64,000 bases of DNA. Origin: Cycas panzhihuaensis (lineage: Eukaryota; Cycadophyta). The stretch is from positions 77,321,741 to 77,385,740 of the forward strand of contig CM041465.1 in assembly GCA_023213395.1 (NCBI GenBank). The letters are read 5' to 3'. This document shows, one piece after another, positions 26,557 through 38,680 of the stretch. The notes below the pieces were generated by a model, which was given only the letters and a program-made list of their open reading frames with translations, was not told the origin of the DNA and made no database searches. A program made the translations under genes and the position numbers. The number at the start of each line of letters is the position of its first letter. Positions within the stretch are counted from its first letter, which is position 1.

Positions 26557-26942
26557 TGTTAAGTTTTAACATGGAAAACATCTAATTCCAAATATAATCA
26601 CAAGATCAATAATCAAAGTATAATATGCATTTAATTAACATAAGCATAATTCTAATGCATCATAGACTCAACATGAGTCTCTATGATTACTTGATGACAT
26701 ATACTACCTCAACCACTTTTATATACAAAATAGGTGGGAGGACATACAAGACAAGTAATGCATGTGGGACAAATACCTTTATCTTAATCAATGACATTAC
26801 ACCAACTAACTTGACTACTGAGTTTTTATCTTCTCACATAATATTATAATGACTCTTAGACTCTAAGAATTAGGACTATGACTATTAATCTTAGGACACA
26901 CTTTATATAATCATACACAACATTAAATATTATATTCTAACA
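26557..26942 (-). repeat. 5' LTR of element F
   Basis: 386 bp. The minus-strand LTR begins TGTTAGAATATAATA and ends AACTTAACA. It abuts the tRNA-iMet-type primer-binding site at 26546-26556. Confidence 0.93.
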
Positions 26943-27202
26943 TATTTATCAATCAATATATCTATCTCTTAGGCTAATTATTTGTCTATTAGGTTAATAA
27001 TATCAATCCATTTATTTGTCAATTAATGTATCTATTTATTTTTGTATCAACTCATCCATCAATCTAATTATATAACTATTTATTATTTAAACTATTTTTT
27101 AATCTATCTATATATTTATTTATTCAATTTTTTAAATTATTCATAAATGTATTAATTTATCTATCTATATGTTTTAATAATCCATCTACTTAGGCTCTTT
27201 AA

Positions 27203-27665
27203 TGATTGTGGTAATACACTATGTAGATCACCAATGGAGGCAATATGTTATTTTGTGTATAGAATTATTAATTGAGACAGTAAATCGTATAGATCATTGA
27301 TGGAAGGAATACATTATTTCATGTATAGAATCATTAATTGAGGTAATACATTGTATAGATCATCGTATACTATGTAGATCACTAGTGGAGGAAACATGTT
27401 ATTTTATATATAAAATCATCGATTGAGGTAGTACATCTTGTAGATCATTAATGGAGGCAACACATTCTTTTATATATACAATTATCAATTGAGTTAGTAG
27501 ACCATATAGATTGTTAATAGGGACAATATATTATTTCATATATTAAATTATCGATTGAAGTAGTACATCATATAGATCATTGATGGGGGTAACATCTTAA
27601 TTATTTTGCATAAAATCATCGATTAAGATAGCATACTATGCAAATATATTTGTTGAGGTAATAGA
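27203..27665. repeat. 66-bp tandem repeat, about seven copies
   Basis: The motif 'tagatca' followed by 'aatggaggcaa' and 'atcgattgaggtagta' recurs every 66 bp: starts near 27225, 27291, 27357, 27376 (after a 19-bp partial unit), 27442, 27508, 27574 and a last unit near 27641. Copies are diverged. It is a minisatellite, with no spacer structure that would suggest anything else. Confidence 0.88.
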
Positions 27666-27699
27666 GGGTTGTCTTCTTTCCTTGGGTGTATTATATAGG

Positions 27700-30050
27700 C
27701 ATTATTGAAATACATGAAGTAATATTGTTTTTATTTGTTAGTAACAAAAATGAAGTTATGATCGTAGACAAAAATAACATTGGGATGATGTCTTTGCAAG
27801 GGGAGGAGAATATAGTAGCCTAACAAAGGTTTCATAAATGTTTATTTAAATAATTGATTATGAATAATATGTATTATTTTTAACTCATTTTTAATAATGA
27901 ACATCTTTTTACAATAAAAAGTTATCATATGAAAGCTCTTATTGGAATTTGATTTGAAATTTTAATTTGGTATCTTATGCATTATCATGTCTTTATTATG
28001 GGTTCCTTTTGAATCATTTAACTATGGGGAATAAGCATCCTTCAACACATAGACATGTATCTTAACAATTATAAGATCTCATTATTAGAAGAGGTATTAG
28101 GACTTCATATCAAATATTTAAACATTAGATTGATTTCATTAAAGCCCATCTTTGAACAAGCATAGTGGAAGGACACCTCTAATGGAAATAAAGAGGACAT
28201 AAACTTTCTTACTGACTATATGGAATCCATAGTTAATATGACATAAAACTAGAAAAAGGGATCTATAGGCTAAGTGAGGGACCAATGCTTCTTCTACTTA
28301 TGGTTTGAAAATGATAGGCTCCCCTCCATTTTCTTACCTCTCAAACTATTTAGATAACCTTTTCAAATATTTACATAAAAAACAAATTAAGTTACACATA
28401 TTTTCATATTAAAAAAACTATCTTAAAGTACATGGTTAAAAAGAAATAATAATATTTGAAAAAATAAATAAATTAGGTGTTTAACTACTGAGGCATATGC
28501 ATTTAAATAATTATGAATCTATTCATAAATGTAATATATGAAAATATTAGCCATTAAAGAGTATATAAAATCTCATGTATTAATATCCTATGGAATTTAC
28601 GTTTATAAAAATAATTTAATATAAAATTCTTTTAGAAGCATAAACATCTCACATAAATATTTCCCAATAAAACTATTCCTAGATAATGAAAGAGAAGATT
28701 TATATCTAGAATATCAAGTTAATAGAGGAGGAGATGGAATATCAACCATGATATGTTGTTTTAATATTTATTATTAATTAGGTGTATGAATAATATAGAT
28801 GTGCATATGTTCTTTTAAAAAAAGGGATGACATTCGATCCTGTAGGGGGGGCATGGTGACCATAGAGTATGAATTAAAGTGAATATAGAAATTATTCCAC
28901 TTGCCTTATCTTTATCCTCTTCAATTTAGAACGCTTGTCATGAATTTCTACTACTTGCTTACTCACATAATGGGAAATTTCAAGTATCCATCTATTACTT
29001 ATCATCTTCATCATCCTTTATAAAGAAACCATCTCAAAATTCTATAGACATTGATAAATTTGGATGGCCCTTAAAGCAACAAAGGTGGAACTTAGAAGAC
29101 TTGCTTAAATTTAATGATAGTAATCTTATTTGGGGGTTCAAACTCAGGTAAGATGAAGCTTAGAGAACTCCAAATTATAGAGGAATACATAATGGTCCCT
29201 TTCATTCTATTACATTCATTCGCTAAATTTGTCCATTGAAATTAAAAGTTAGCGAAATAGGTCATAAGGAAGTGGAAAGATCTTGTGGATGAGTGGGTTA
29301 ATATTATAGGTGAAGTCATAACTACTACAACTATATATGGTGACTCTCCTTAAGGTGGTGCCATAATTTCCACACAAAATATTTTATTAAAATACTAGAG
29401 CTCTAATTATTTCTCATCACTAGATGGAAGAGATAGTGATTACAATGGAAACAAGATGAATATTGAAACAAACTCAAGGATAGAGAGAGTAAAGCAAATT
29501 TTTTAGAGTTATGACAATAACATAAAAGTTAATAACTAAGCTTCTTATGAATATACTTAGCTAAATAGAGTTGATAGTGAAATAAGGAAAGGGCAGGTAA
29601 AGCAAAAGTTATTAGTTTTAAAATTTGGTTTGACATAAAACGTATTTGATTTTGAGTAGCTTGCATCAATAAAACAAAAAAAAAAATCTTCAAGAAAAGT
29701 ATTGGGAGTTTAAAATGCCAAAATGGAAGGGACTATTCAAGTGATGGAGTTGTAAAACCTTCTTGATGGGTTTGTAATTCTATGACAAAAATAAAGTAGC
29801 TCAAGTGAATCTAACTAAAACATTAACATCTTTCTTTTGTAAATTTTTATCATTTAATTTCAAATGATAGTAAAAATTGAAAATTAAGTTTTTACAATAC
29901 CAAAAATATACAAATTCAATGTCTTTGGCCATCCAAAAATTCTAGCTATCATCCCTTAAAATTAAGAAACTAACTTGGAGTGAAAAATCTCTCAAATAAA
30001 AAGCTTTCTATTTTTAGTAAAACTTTAACTATTACTAGTTTTAATAAAGT
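27700..30050. other. AT-rich region, nothing recognised
   Basis: No domain could be read on either strand. Some stretches (about 29000-29500) have less extreme composition but give no recognisable translation. Confidence 0.5.
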
Positions 30051-30558
30051 TTTAAAAGTTTTCAAACTCACTTAATTGACCAATGGATAACTAAATATGT
30101 CATAAGCCCCATATAAATATAATTAGCAAAAAATTAATCACCTATCTAAGGAAAGCAATACCTATAAATTTTTACAAAATTAAAAAAGATTAAATTAACA
30201 TTTTGGGCACCCAAATGATGTATTTTGAGCCTAATAATAATTTGTAATGCAAAAAAGGTAGTGGAATTACTTTGGAGCTCATGTAACTTTTTGAGACAGG
30301 GTCGTTTAAAAGTTCTCAAATTCACTTAATTGACCTATGGGTAGCTAAACATATTATGAGCCCCATATAAATATAATTAACAAAAAATTAATCACCTAAC
30401 TAAGGAAATCAATACTTGCAAATTTTTACAAAACTTAAAAAATAATTAAATTAAAAATTTGGGCATCCATATGATGTATTTTAAGCCTAAAAATAATTTG
30501 TGCTATAAAAAAAGTAGTGGAACTATTTTGGAGCTTGAGATAGTGGTTTTCATATGTG
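30051..30558. repeat. 254-bp tandem duplication
   Basis: Units 30051-30304 and 30305-30558 align over most of their length. They share 'cacttaattgacc', 'ccccatataaatataatta' and 'aaaaaattaatcacct', with moderate divergence. The units lie just beyond the pol end of gypsy element A and may be in its LTR. Confidence 0.85.
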
Positions 30559-30876
30559 ATAGTTTTTACTTTTATTCATATGGAAAAAGTTATGCCAATT
30601 CTAGTAAATAACATTTCCTAGATGCTTTTGCATTATCCTCCCCTATTCGAAAAGAGCTCAACTCTTTTGAGTTGTTATGTTAGAACTCTTACCACTTGTT
30701 AATATTGAGTTTCTTTAATTCACATTAAAAAATTCAAGTATTATCATCATATTGTAGCCCCTTCTATTAAACTAAATACTTATCATATATTTGTAGGCTA
30801 TTTTCTTATCTAGTACTAGCTTAATCTTTTCCCTCTTCTTCTTAGGTAATTATTGTTTCTAATTCACCTCTTTTAC

Positions 30877-33105
30877 CTCATCATCTCCTTCATGGAAATC
30901 ATACAAATCATAAACATTAAATATATATGATCTATCAAAGTCATGAGGTAGATTTATCTCATATGTAGTATACATATTTTTATTTTAGCTTGTTATATAT
31001 ACTTTAAGGAAATCTGTCTTTTTTTAAATACACCATCACCAAGTCCCCCTCTACAAATACCTTGCTTCACCTATTTAAATTTGTTGTTCATTATTATCTT
31101 ATAATTTTCTCCTCATCTCATTGTGCACCTACTACATGTGTTTTGTAAAGGCTTTTGTGTCATCATTTATCCTGTTATTAATAAATAAGTGGGGCATATA
31201 TAATACTCCTTTAGAATTATTTTTTTACAAAATATAAAATCGTGACTTATTTATAGATCTATTTATAAAGATAATATAGGCAAATTTAACATGTACTAGT
31301 GCCAAATCCTACTACTTGGGTTTTTCCTTATTAATAGATCCCAATAAGTTTTTCAAACTCCTATTTACCACCTTTATATATCTATCAGTTTGTGGGTGCT
31401 AAGCACTACTGAATTATAGATTTGTCCCTTTTTTTTTTATAATATTTTTAAGAAATAGCTTTAAAATTTGATATCTCAGTTTGAAGTGATATTCTTCAGC
31501 ACCTCATAAAACCCAATAATCTACTTGAAAAATAAATTTGTTATAGTTATTACATCACTAGTCTTTCTATAAGTAATAAGATGAGCTAATTTTGAGAATC
31601 TATCAATAAAAAATATGTAATCATGACCTCATTGGGTGTTAGGTAACCCCAATATAAAATTTATATTCAAATCTATGCATGGTCCCTATGGAACTAGTAA
31701 TGACATATATAGTCCAGTATGTTGTCTGTGCCCCTTAGCTATCTAACAAATCATATACCTTGCCATATGTTTTGTAATATTCCACTTCATCTTTCACCAA
31801 AAGTATTTTTTTCTCCATTAAGGCTATGGTTTTATTTTTGCTAAAGTGTCCTCTAAGTCATCCACTATGTAATTTCCTTATGTTATCCCTTATAAACCTA
31901 ATTGAAATACCTAATTGAAATATATAATTTATTTTTTTAAACAAGTGTCCATCTTATATAAAGTAGTCATCATATTCATACCTATTTCCATTAGTTAATG
32001 GATTTTTGTAATGTATTCTAACTCTATTAAAATCTAGATTCCTACCATATAAATCCTATAAAGTTTTAAATTTAATTATTTCAATTACCATAGTGGTTAA
32101 TAGTGCTACACTTATACTTAGTACATCAACAATTTGATTTTATTTTTTTAATTTGTGCTTTAAGATGAAAGTAAATCCCTACAGATATAATGCTCATTTT
32201 GCATGATTGATATTCAATTTTTTCTATGTGTTTATATATCTTAATACTGAATGGTCTGTAAATAGGATAAATTAATTAGGCACAAATTAGTTTTTTCCAT
32301 GCATCAATGCTTACGTAATAACATATAACTCTGTGGTAGAATATTTCTTTCTCACTTCGTTTAACTTCTTACTATAATATGTTATTGGTCTTACTTTTTG
32401 ACTTTACATGGCCCTAATAGCTACATGAGAAGCATCATAGTCAACCTCAAATATCTTCTTAAAATTTGGTAGTACCAACATAAATGCCTTTATTAGCTTG
32501 AAACTCTACTTTATTACTTTATTTTAGACAAACTCCTTTCCTTTAGTATAACATGTCATGGGAGTAATAATATCACTAAAATTTTTAATGAACTTTTTAT
32601 AAAATATAGTCAAACCATGGAATATTCTCATCTTTAGTATATTCATAAGTGTAGGCCATTCAATAATGTCTTTAATTTTTTTCTCATCCATTTATGGTCC
32701 ATTCTAGGATATTAGAAATCCCAAAAATATTAGTCTACTTTGTATAAAATTATATTTTTTTAAGTTCATATATAATTTTTCTACTCTTAATACATTAGAC
32801 ACCATCCTTAAGTGTAAAAGGTGCTCCTCTTCAATTTTATTATATATCAAAATACCATGATAATAGAAAAGTGTAAATTTTCTAATATATGGTCATATAA
32901 TGATGTTCATTAATCTCATGAATGTACTTGTGGCATTTAATATCTCGAATGTCATGACTAGCCATTTACATAGTCCATCAATTATTTAAAGGCTATCTTC
33001 CATTTGTCCCTTTCTTTAATTCAAATATGATAATAATTATTTTTCAAGCCAATTTTGGTGAAATAAGATGCACTTATTATTTGATTATAATTTTATTAGT
33101 TGCTA
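30877..33105 (-). pseudogene. Gypsy A pol: RT (part), RNase H, integrase
   Basis: From right to left: RT palm and thumb (32950-32560), where the catalytic box reads FYYHGILIY instead of FFDDILIY, so both Asp are lost. RNase H follows near 32450-32130 (VDYDASHVAI, RPITYYSKKLNE, LFTDHSVLRYI). Integrase runs from about 31990 to 31300 (ICQIAKGHRQHTGLY, FILGLPNTQ, FIDRFSKLAH). The C-terminal module ends near 30880-30950 (FNVYDLYDFHEGDDE). Confidence 0.82.
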
Positions 33106-33361
33106 TATTGGAATATAATGCACATTTATCTTTTGAAATAAAATTGGCTAAGTTAAAGGTTATATTTAATTGGTTAATATAAAGGATAATTATTATTAGA
33201 TGCAAGTGACGCAAATGATTTCACATATTTCTACAACATAATTATATAAAGATATAATAGGTGAGTTGTGTTACAAATGATTATTTAAGACCATAATAGA
33301 AATATTGTGATGTTATTCTATTGCTCATGGGAAAAGATATCCTATCGTTAAATTTTTAACA
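33106..33361 (+). repeat. 5' LTR of copia E
   Basis: 256 bp, aligned with 45064-45313. Shared blocks include 'ggctaagttaaag'-like text, 'tattattagatgcaagtga' and 'attatataaagat'. Ends have decayed from TG..CA to TA..CA. Confidence 0.8.
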
Positions 33362-33373
33362 TGGTATTAGAGC

Positions 33374-33967
33374 AATGATAGAGACAAGAAGTTGAAACAA
33401 AGAGACATTATGAGATGCTATTTGAGTGATGATTGCTAGTTACATTATCTCAGTTTAAGTCTATTTAGTAAGTTAAAAGTTTGGTTATTTTTATTAGAAA
33501 TAAATTTTAATGTTATTTTTGTAAAGTTGAAATTATAATTTATCAATGTATTATTATTATTCAATTATATAGTTCGGTGAAATAGACAACCACCTATTTC
33601 AATGAAATTTTATCTTCTTTATTTTAGAATCTTTTCTATATTTTAGGAGGGTTAGGTTGGGTTGATAATTTTATACATAGGAAGGAGATTAAGGTTGGCT
33701 AGTTTGTCTAATAAAGAAGAGAGAGGATGAGTTCTTCATTAATATCAAATCATGTATTTGTTCTATTATTACTATTATAAAATTATTATATTTAGAGGTG
33801 GTTTTTTCCTCTAAAGGGGTTTTTCACCTGTCAATTTTTATGTAAATATGTAATTGATTTTATGTTTATGCCTATGTTTAATTCTTGATATCCTGTCTCT
33901 TATAATTTTCATATTTTAATTATTTTATGATATATTATTACTACTTTAAGTCAGTCACTAAGGGTTC
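33374..33967. other. Copia E leader, left of nested element D
   Basis: AT-rich sequence after the primer-binding site. No gag could be read. It ends where the left LTR of element D begins. Confidence 0.5.
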
Positions 33968-34357
33968 CATAACAAAATAAAATGCAGGAGAATAGGGCAG
34001 AACATAAAAGAATAAATCAATACATCATTGTTGCACAAATATGAGAGTCATTGTATTCAATCTATTTTGTGAAGAAAGTAGTACAAATGTTCACAATGAA
34101 GGTGGTGTCTAAAGACACCAGGGTTGTACACTCTTCAAATTATATAGTTTAGGGGAGGGGGATATTCTTCAACCCTTAAAATTTAAATAACAATCAAATA
34201 ATATAAATTTAACTTAAAATAAATTTAATTTAAATCAATTAAATTTACTTTATACTTACTTACACATGTTGAGCACTCGCATGTGTAAATTAATAAAGAT
34301 GAGGTGTACACTCCTGGTTGGAAGGTGGGAGAGGGCTAATGAGCATTAACCTTAATA
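33968..34357 (-). repeat. 3' LTR of element D
   Basis: About 390 bp, aligned over its length with 42668-43064. Both contain a small palindrome 'acacatgttgagcactcgcatgtgt'-like segment and the text 'gttggaaggtgggagagg'. Confidence 0.85.
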
Positions 34358-34480
34358 TTGTCTTCCTTAATGATCATCATGAACAATGTATTCTCTTTAA
34401 ATGTGTAGAATTTATATTTGAAAAAAATTTTAAAATTCTGTTTCTTAACTTGATCTTTATCAACTTATTTCATCTTTTTA

Positions 34481-35053
34481 CTAATGTAGATATGTTTGAT
34501 TCAAAAGTGTATGTACAATTGTAATTTTGATTTTGATTTCTAGAATTTTAATTTTGTCTTTTATAGTCTTTATGCTGTGAGGAGCTGTCATATCATCATA
34601 TCTCTTCGCTATCATATCATAACATTCATTCTCCCCTTCAAATGGAGGATCAGGTTCTTGTACAACAAGATGATCATGCATTTGATTTGTATCTTCTTTG
34701 GTCTTTTCATTATAATCTAACAATTCTGACACCTATCTCACATGTTCAACAAAATCAACGTTAAATACATTGAGGGTATCTCTCCTATAAATGGAAATTA
34801 AAATATCCCATACGTATTTAGAAGTAATTAATTTACAAATTTTAGAAAAGACATCATCATTTATAGTGTAAAATATTAAAGTTAAAGTTTTATTGTATTT
34901 TTTGATATTTTTTTTAATATTAACATCATAGTCATCTTTTAAGTAAGTCTAAAGATCATGCGTAATAAAATAAATTTTCATAGTTTTATACCATAGCAAA
35001 AAATTATGGTAATCAAATGTAAAAAATTATACTTGATCAAGATTGATTATCAT
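34481..35053 (-). pseudogene. Element D gag (copia type)
   Basis: A minus-strand frame starts with ATG at 35051-35053 and reads through W-containing gag blocks: FDYHNFLLWYKTMKIYF, LKDDYDVN, LTLIFYTINDDVFSKI and SKYVWDIL. This is the UBN2/Retrotran_gag layout of copia elements. Stops are few (TAG after LDQV and after HDL, both positions where Gln or Trp is usual). The last 80 codons (34481-34732) are open and acidic. The sequence reaches the LTR soon after, so protease to RNase H are deleted. Confidence 0.72.
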
Positions 35054-35848
35054 TTTTCAGAAAAATTTTAGTACATAAAAGCATATGTTTTTATTAAGTC
35101 AAAAAAAGGTCAATAAATCAATGAACATATATGATTTCAAATAAATTTTCTAAAAGAAATGTAATGCTCTTTGAAAAATGAATGTAAATAAAGAAATGAT
35201 TTTTTAAATAAAGATGAATAAAAAATGTCTTTTAAATAAATGATAAAGTTATAAGATTTAATTTTAAATAGAATTTAAAATATGATGAATATATAAGCAA
35301 ATTTGAAGTGTAACAAATATCTTCTTAAATATGTAAATTTGAAATAAGATTTTAGTTTTTTAATTTTTTAAATAAATAGGTACAAATTTTTAATATCAGA
35401 AAATAAATTTTCTTTGATGAAAATATATAATGCTGAAACTGAAATATATATGAGTATTTTTACTTTGAAATATAAAGAATATTAAGAAATGTTTAAATAA
35501 AAATTAACTGTACTTAGTTTAGTTATAGGTCCACTTAGTTTGTCACTTGTTTGCAATCACTTTCTATTACAAATTAACTTAAAAAATATTTAAATAAAAG
35601 TCAAATGAAAATTTTAAATATATAGTATAAGTGAACAATATAAAATAAAATGAAAAACTCTTTAAAGGAAAGGTTTAGAAGATAAGCTCAAGTTTATCAG
35701 TTTTAAATCTATACTAAATAATATCAGAATGAGGTGAAATTACACTAATATGAAAATTAATGAAAAAATTATTCAATGGAACAGATCGTTTTGAAAACGG
35801 GTTCTTATAAGTCAATATTTTGATGCTTCAAAGGTATAGGCTTCTTTT

Positions 35849-38542
35849 TTCTTGGCGTTGATTCCAAAGAAGGAGGGAGTAGAAGCCATGGAAGACTTCA
35901 GACCGATTAGTCTATGCAACGTCAAATACAAGATATTGGCTAAAGTGCTGGCAAACCGTTTGAGAGAGTATCTCCTAGAGATTATTTCTCCAAATCAGGA
36001 CGGGTTTGTGAAAGGAAGATAAATTTCGGACGGTATTATAATTGTCCATGAGATCCTGCATTCGACGATGAACCGTAAGGAAGCGGGGATGATCATTAAA
36101 ACAGATATGTCCAAAGCCTATGATCAGGTGGCTTGGGACTGTATGATGGAGTGTCTTGAGGCTTTTGGTTTCGGAGAGGTTTAGAGGAAGTGGATGAGAT
36201 GTTGTATTTCTGGAGTTTCCTTCTCGGTAATTATAAATGGAAGGTTGACTCCCTTCTTTGTCGGATCGAGGGGTTTGAGGCAAGGTGACCCCCTTTCCCC
36301 CTTCTTGTTCATTATCATGGCTGAAATGTTAGGTAGGGCTTCGATGGAGGCCCAGAGGTTAGGGAGGATAACAGGCTTGAGAGCCTCTTCCTATCTAGAT
36401 AATATTGTGCTTCATCAGTTTGTAGATGATAATATTTTTCTATGCAGAGCCTCAGTGGGGGAGGCTAAGGCCTTAAAATTGGGTTTACAGGCATATGAAA
36501 AGGCTACAAACCAAAAAATAAATTTGAACAAAAGCGCGGTCTTTTTTATTAATACTCCAGAGAGGCTACAGGGAAAGATAAGCAAAATTTTGGAGATGGA
36601 TAGAGGCTCTCTCCCCAGCTCTTACCTTGGTATGCCTCTCTTTGTAGGAAAGTTGGGGAAGGAAATGTGGGACCTAGTAGTGAGTAGGTTCAACAGGAAA
36701 CTGGCTGGATGGAAAGGGGCCCTCCTCAGTTGGGCTGGGAAAATACAGTTATTCGTGGCTTCTTTGCAGAGTATCCCGGTCTATCAAATGATAGTCTTCA
36801 AAATACCGAGCAAGGTTATCTCTACCTTGGAAGGAATCATGAAGAGATTTCTATGGTCGGGTGTTGAAGATAAAAGGAGATTTCACCTAATGTCATGGGA
36901 AAAGGTCTGCAGGCCTAAGTGGGCGGGAGGTCTCAGCATTAGAAGGCTGGGCTTTTTTAACGAGGCTCTTTTGGCAAAGACGGGGTGGAGACTCACTAAA
37001 GAGGCTAGGTTAGCATGGGGGAAAATCATAGCAAGGAAGTATCTGGGGGATAATCACTTTCTTCTAGAGTAGGGGCTTTGTTTGGAGGGGTCCCAGGTTT
37101 GGAGAGCTATCAGGTCCTCGAGATCTCTTCTTCGTGAAGGTATGCATTGGAAGTTGGGGGACGGCAAAAGCATAAGGTTTTGGGAAGATAGATGGTGCGT
37201 ACATTTTAAATTCAAAGAGATGCCTAACATCGGGATCATAAAGAGGGAATGTGTAAGTCGTTTTGGTCCCTTTGTCAAGAATTATTGGGTAGGGGTAGGG
37301 AAGGATAGGAAGTGGAGATCGTTTGAGGAAGTGCTTGGCCTTGAAGAGGTGATCGCTAGGGTGAAAGAGATCTTAGATAACTAGTATATCCCGAAGAGGT
37401 CAGTTCCAGACTCCCTGATATGGCCTTCTGTGCCTTCGGGATCATATACGGTTAAAGCTGGTTATAACCTAAGAATGAGCAGAGAGGGCTGGGACAGGAA
37501 CGACATGTTAGCTAGGGTTTGGAAGATGGGGGTGCTTCCAAAAATTGCAGCCTTTTAGTGGTTATGCCTCCAAAACAAATTACTTACATTGGATAATCTT
37601 TTGAAGAGGGGCTTCTATTTGGTGAGTAGATGTGTACTTTGTAAGTTGGCTGCAGAAATCCTGGACCACCTCTGTATTCACTGTCCCTATTCGGAGGGCA
37701 TTTGGAGTGCTTTATGGACTGGGATGGGGATAGCTTGGGTCTCTTCATACTCCCTGGGCGAGCAGTGGTCAGCTTGGAGTTCTCCCTTTAAAAGTAAAAT
37801 CCTTTCTAGATTATGGAAGATGATCCTTCCGGTAGGCTCCTGGTTCATTTGGAAGGAACAAAATAGGAGGATCTTCGAAGATAAAGAGAAGGATAGTCAG
37901 GTGTTGCTGAAAGAGATCAGAAAAGCCATCACAGAAATGATGGATGAATTAAAGGAGGATAGGATTCCCAGAGGGGAAGAAGATATTATTAAAGAAAGGG
38001 GTTTAGTTCCCCTGAATGGCATTAAAACAAGGAGAAGAGATGTTAAGTGGCATCCTCCAGATGCATCATGGGTAAAAGTCAATTTTGATGGTGCTGCTAA
38101 AGGCAACCCCGGTGAGGCGGGAGGGGGAGGCCTCTGTAGGGACCATGGAGGCAATTTAAGGTGGGTGTTTGCGGAATACTTGGGGGTTCAATCGAACCAG
38201 AAAGCTGAGGTTCGGGCTATGTTGAGGGCCACTTTTCTTATAGAGGAGGAAAGTGGGCAAAAGGTGATATTAGAAGGGGATTCAATGTATGCTATAAAAT
38301 GCTTGAGAGGGGAAGCGGATCCTGGATGGAAAAACAGAGATATTTTTAGGGATATCCAAGATGTTTTGGGCGCCAGAGCTGAGGTTCAGATCCAGCATAC
38401 TTTTAGAGAAGGAAATTCGGTAGCAGATTGGTTGGCAAATTGGGCAGTGATTAATAAAAGAACAAAAGTCTGGAAAGAGGAGTTCCTGGAGGAGTTCACG
38501 AGAGTCGAGGCGGATGATGCACAGATGGGAGTGGTAACATGA
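35849..38542 (+). pseudogene. LINE 2 ORF2 C-terminal part: RT, zf-RVT, RNase H
   Basis: One frame of nearly 900 codons is broken only by five point-mutation stops (36020, 36182, 37070, 37382, 37556) and by no frameshift; it ends with TGA 38540-38542. RT blocks: MEDFRPISLCNVKYKI, DMSKAYDQVAWD, LRQGDPLSPFLF and the catalytic FVDD at 36419-36430. A zinc-binding RVT motif (CVLCKLAAEILDHLCIHC) lies near 37630-37683. RNase H at about 38080-38460 has all catalytic blocks (NFDGAAKGNPG, KAEVRA, LEGDSMYAI, REGNSVADWLA). The stop at 37556 replaces a Trp that is intact in LINE 1 (FWWLCL). The first half of ORF2 (endonuclease) is missing. Confidence 0.92.
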
Positions 38543-38680
38543 GAAGAAGATCAGAATTTGGGCTAGACCATGGGCCTGTCATGGTTAGTTTTTCTTAGCT
38601 GTACGGCCTTGATGTACCGGGTTTGGGGACCTAGTCAAAACCCCCTGTAATTCTATTTTACCTTATCAAAAAAAAAAAAA
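35850..38680 (+). mobile_element. LINE 2, 5'-truncated, with poly(A) and perfect TSD
   Basis: A 19-bp duplication 'aaggtataggcttcttttt' flanks the element (35831-35849 and 38681-38699). The 3' end is a poly(A) run (about 38668-38680). The 5' end is truncated inside the RT. This is typical of target-primed reverse transcription. It is the youngest insertion in its nest. Confidence 0.97.

Larger units (their letters stand above)
22253..26942 (-). mobile_element. Complete non-autonomous LTR retrotransposon F
   Basis: Two direct repeats of 386 bp each (22253-22638 and 26557-26942) start TGTTA and end TAACA. A perfect 5-bp target-site duplication TATTT flanks them (22248-22252 and 26943-26947). 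On the minus strand the primer-binding site TGGTATCAGAG directly follows the right LTR (26546-26556), so the element reads right to left. The 3.9-kb interior shows no RT, integrase or RNase H. It does hold one acidic frame (22923-23963). This fits a large non-autonomous (LARD-like) element mobilised by a copia-type partner. Confidence 0.92.

Noticed and set aside
22351-26849. Two similar 64-74 codon frames (22351-22545 and 26625-26849) that look like a conserved peptide
   Set aside because: They lie at the same position in the two LTRs of element F; similarity comes from LTR duplication, not from coding constraint.
27203-27665. Regularly spaced repeats that might suggest a CRISPR array
   Set aside because: The whole 66-bp unit is repeated with drift and there are no unique spacers; the context is a plant genome.
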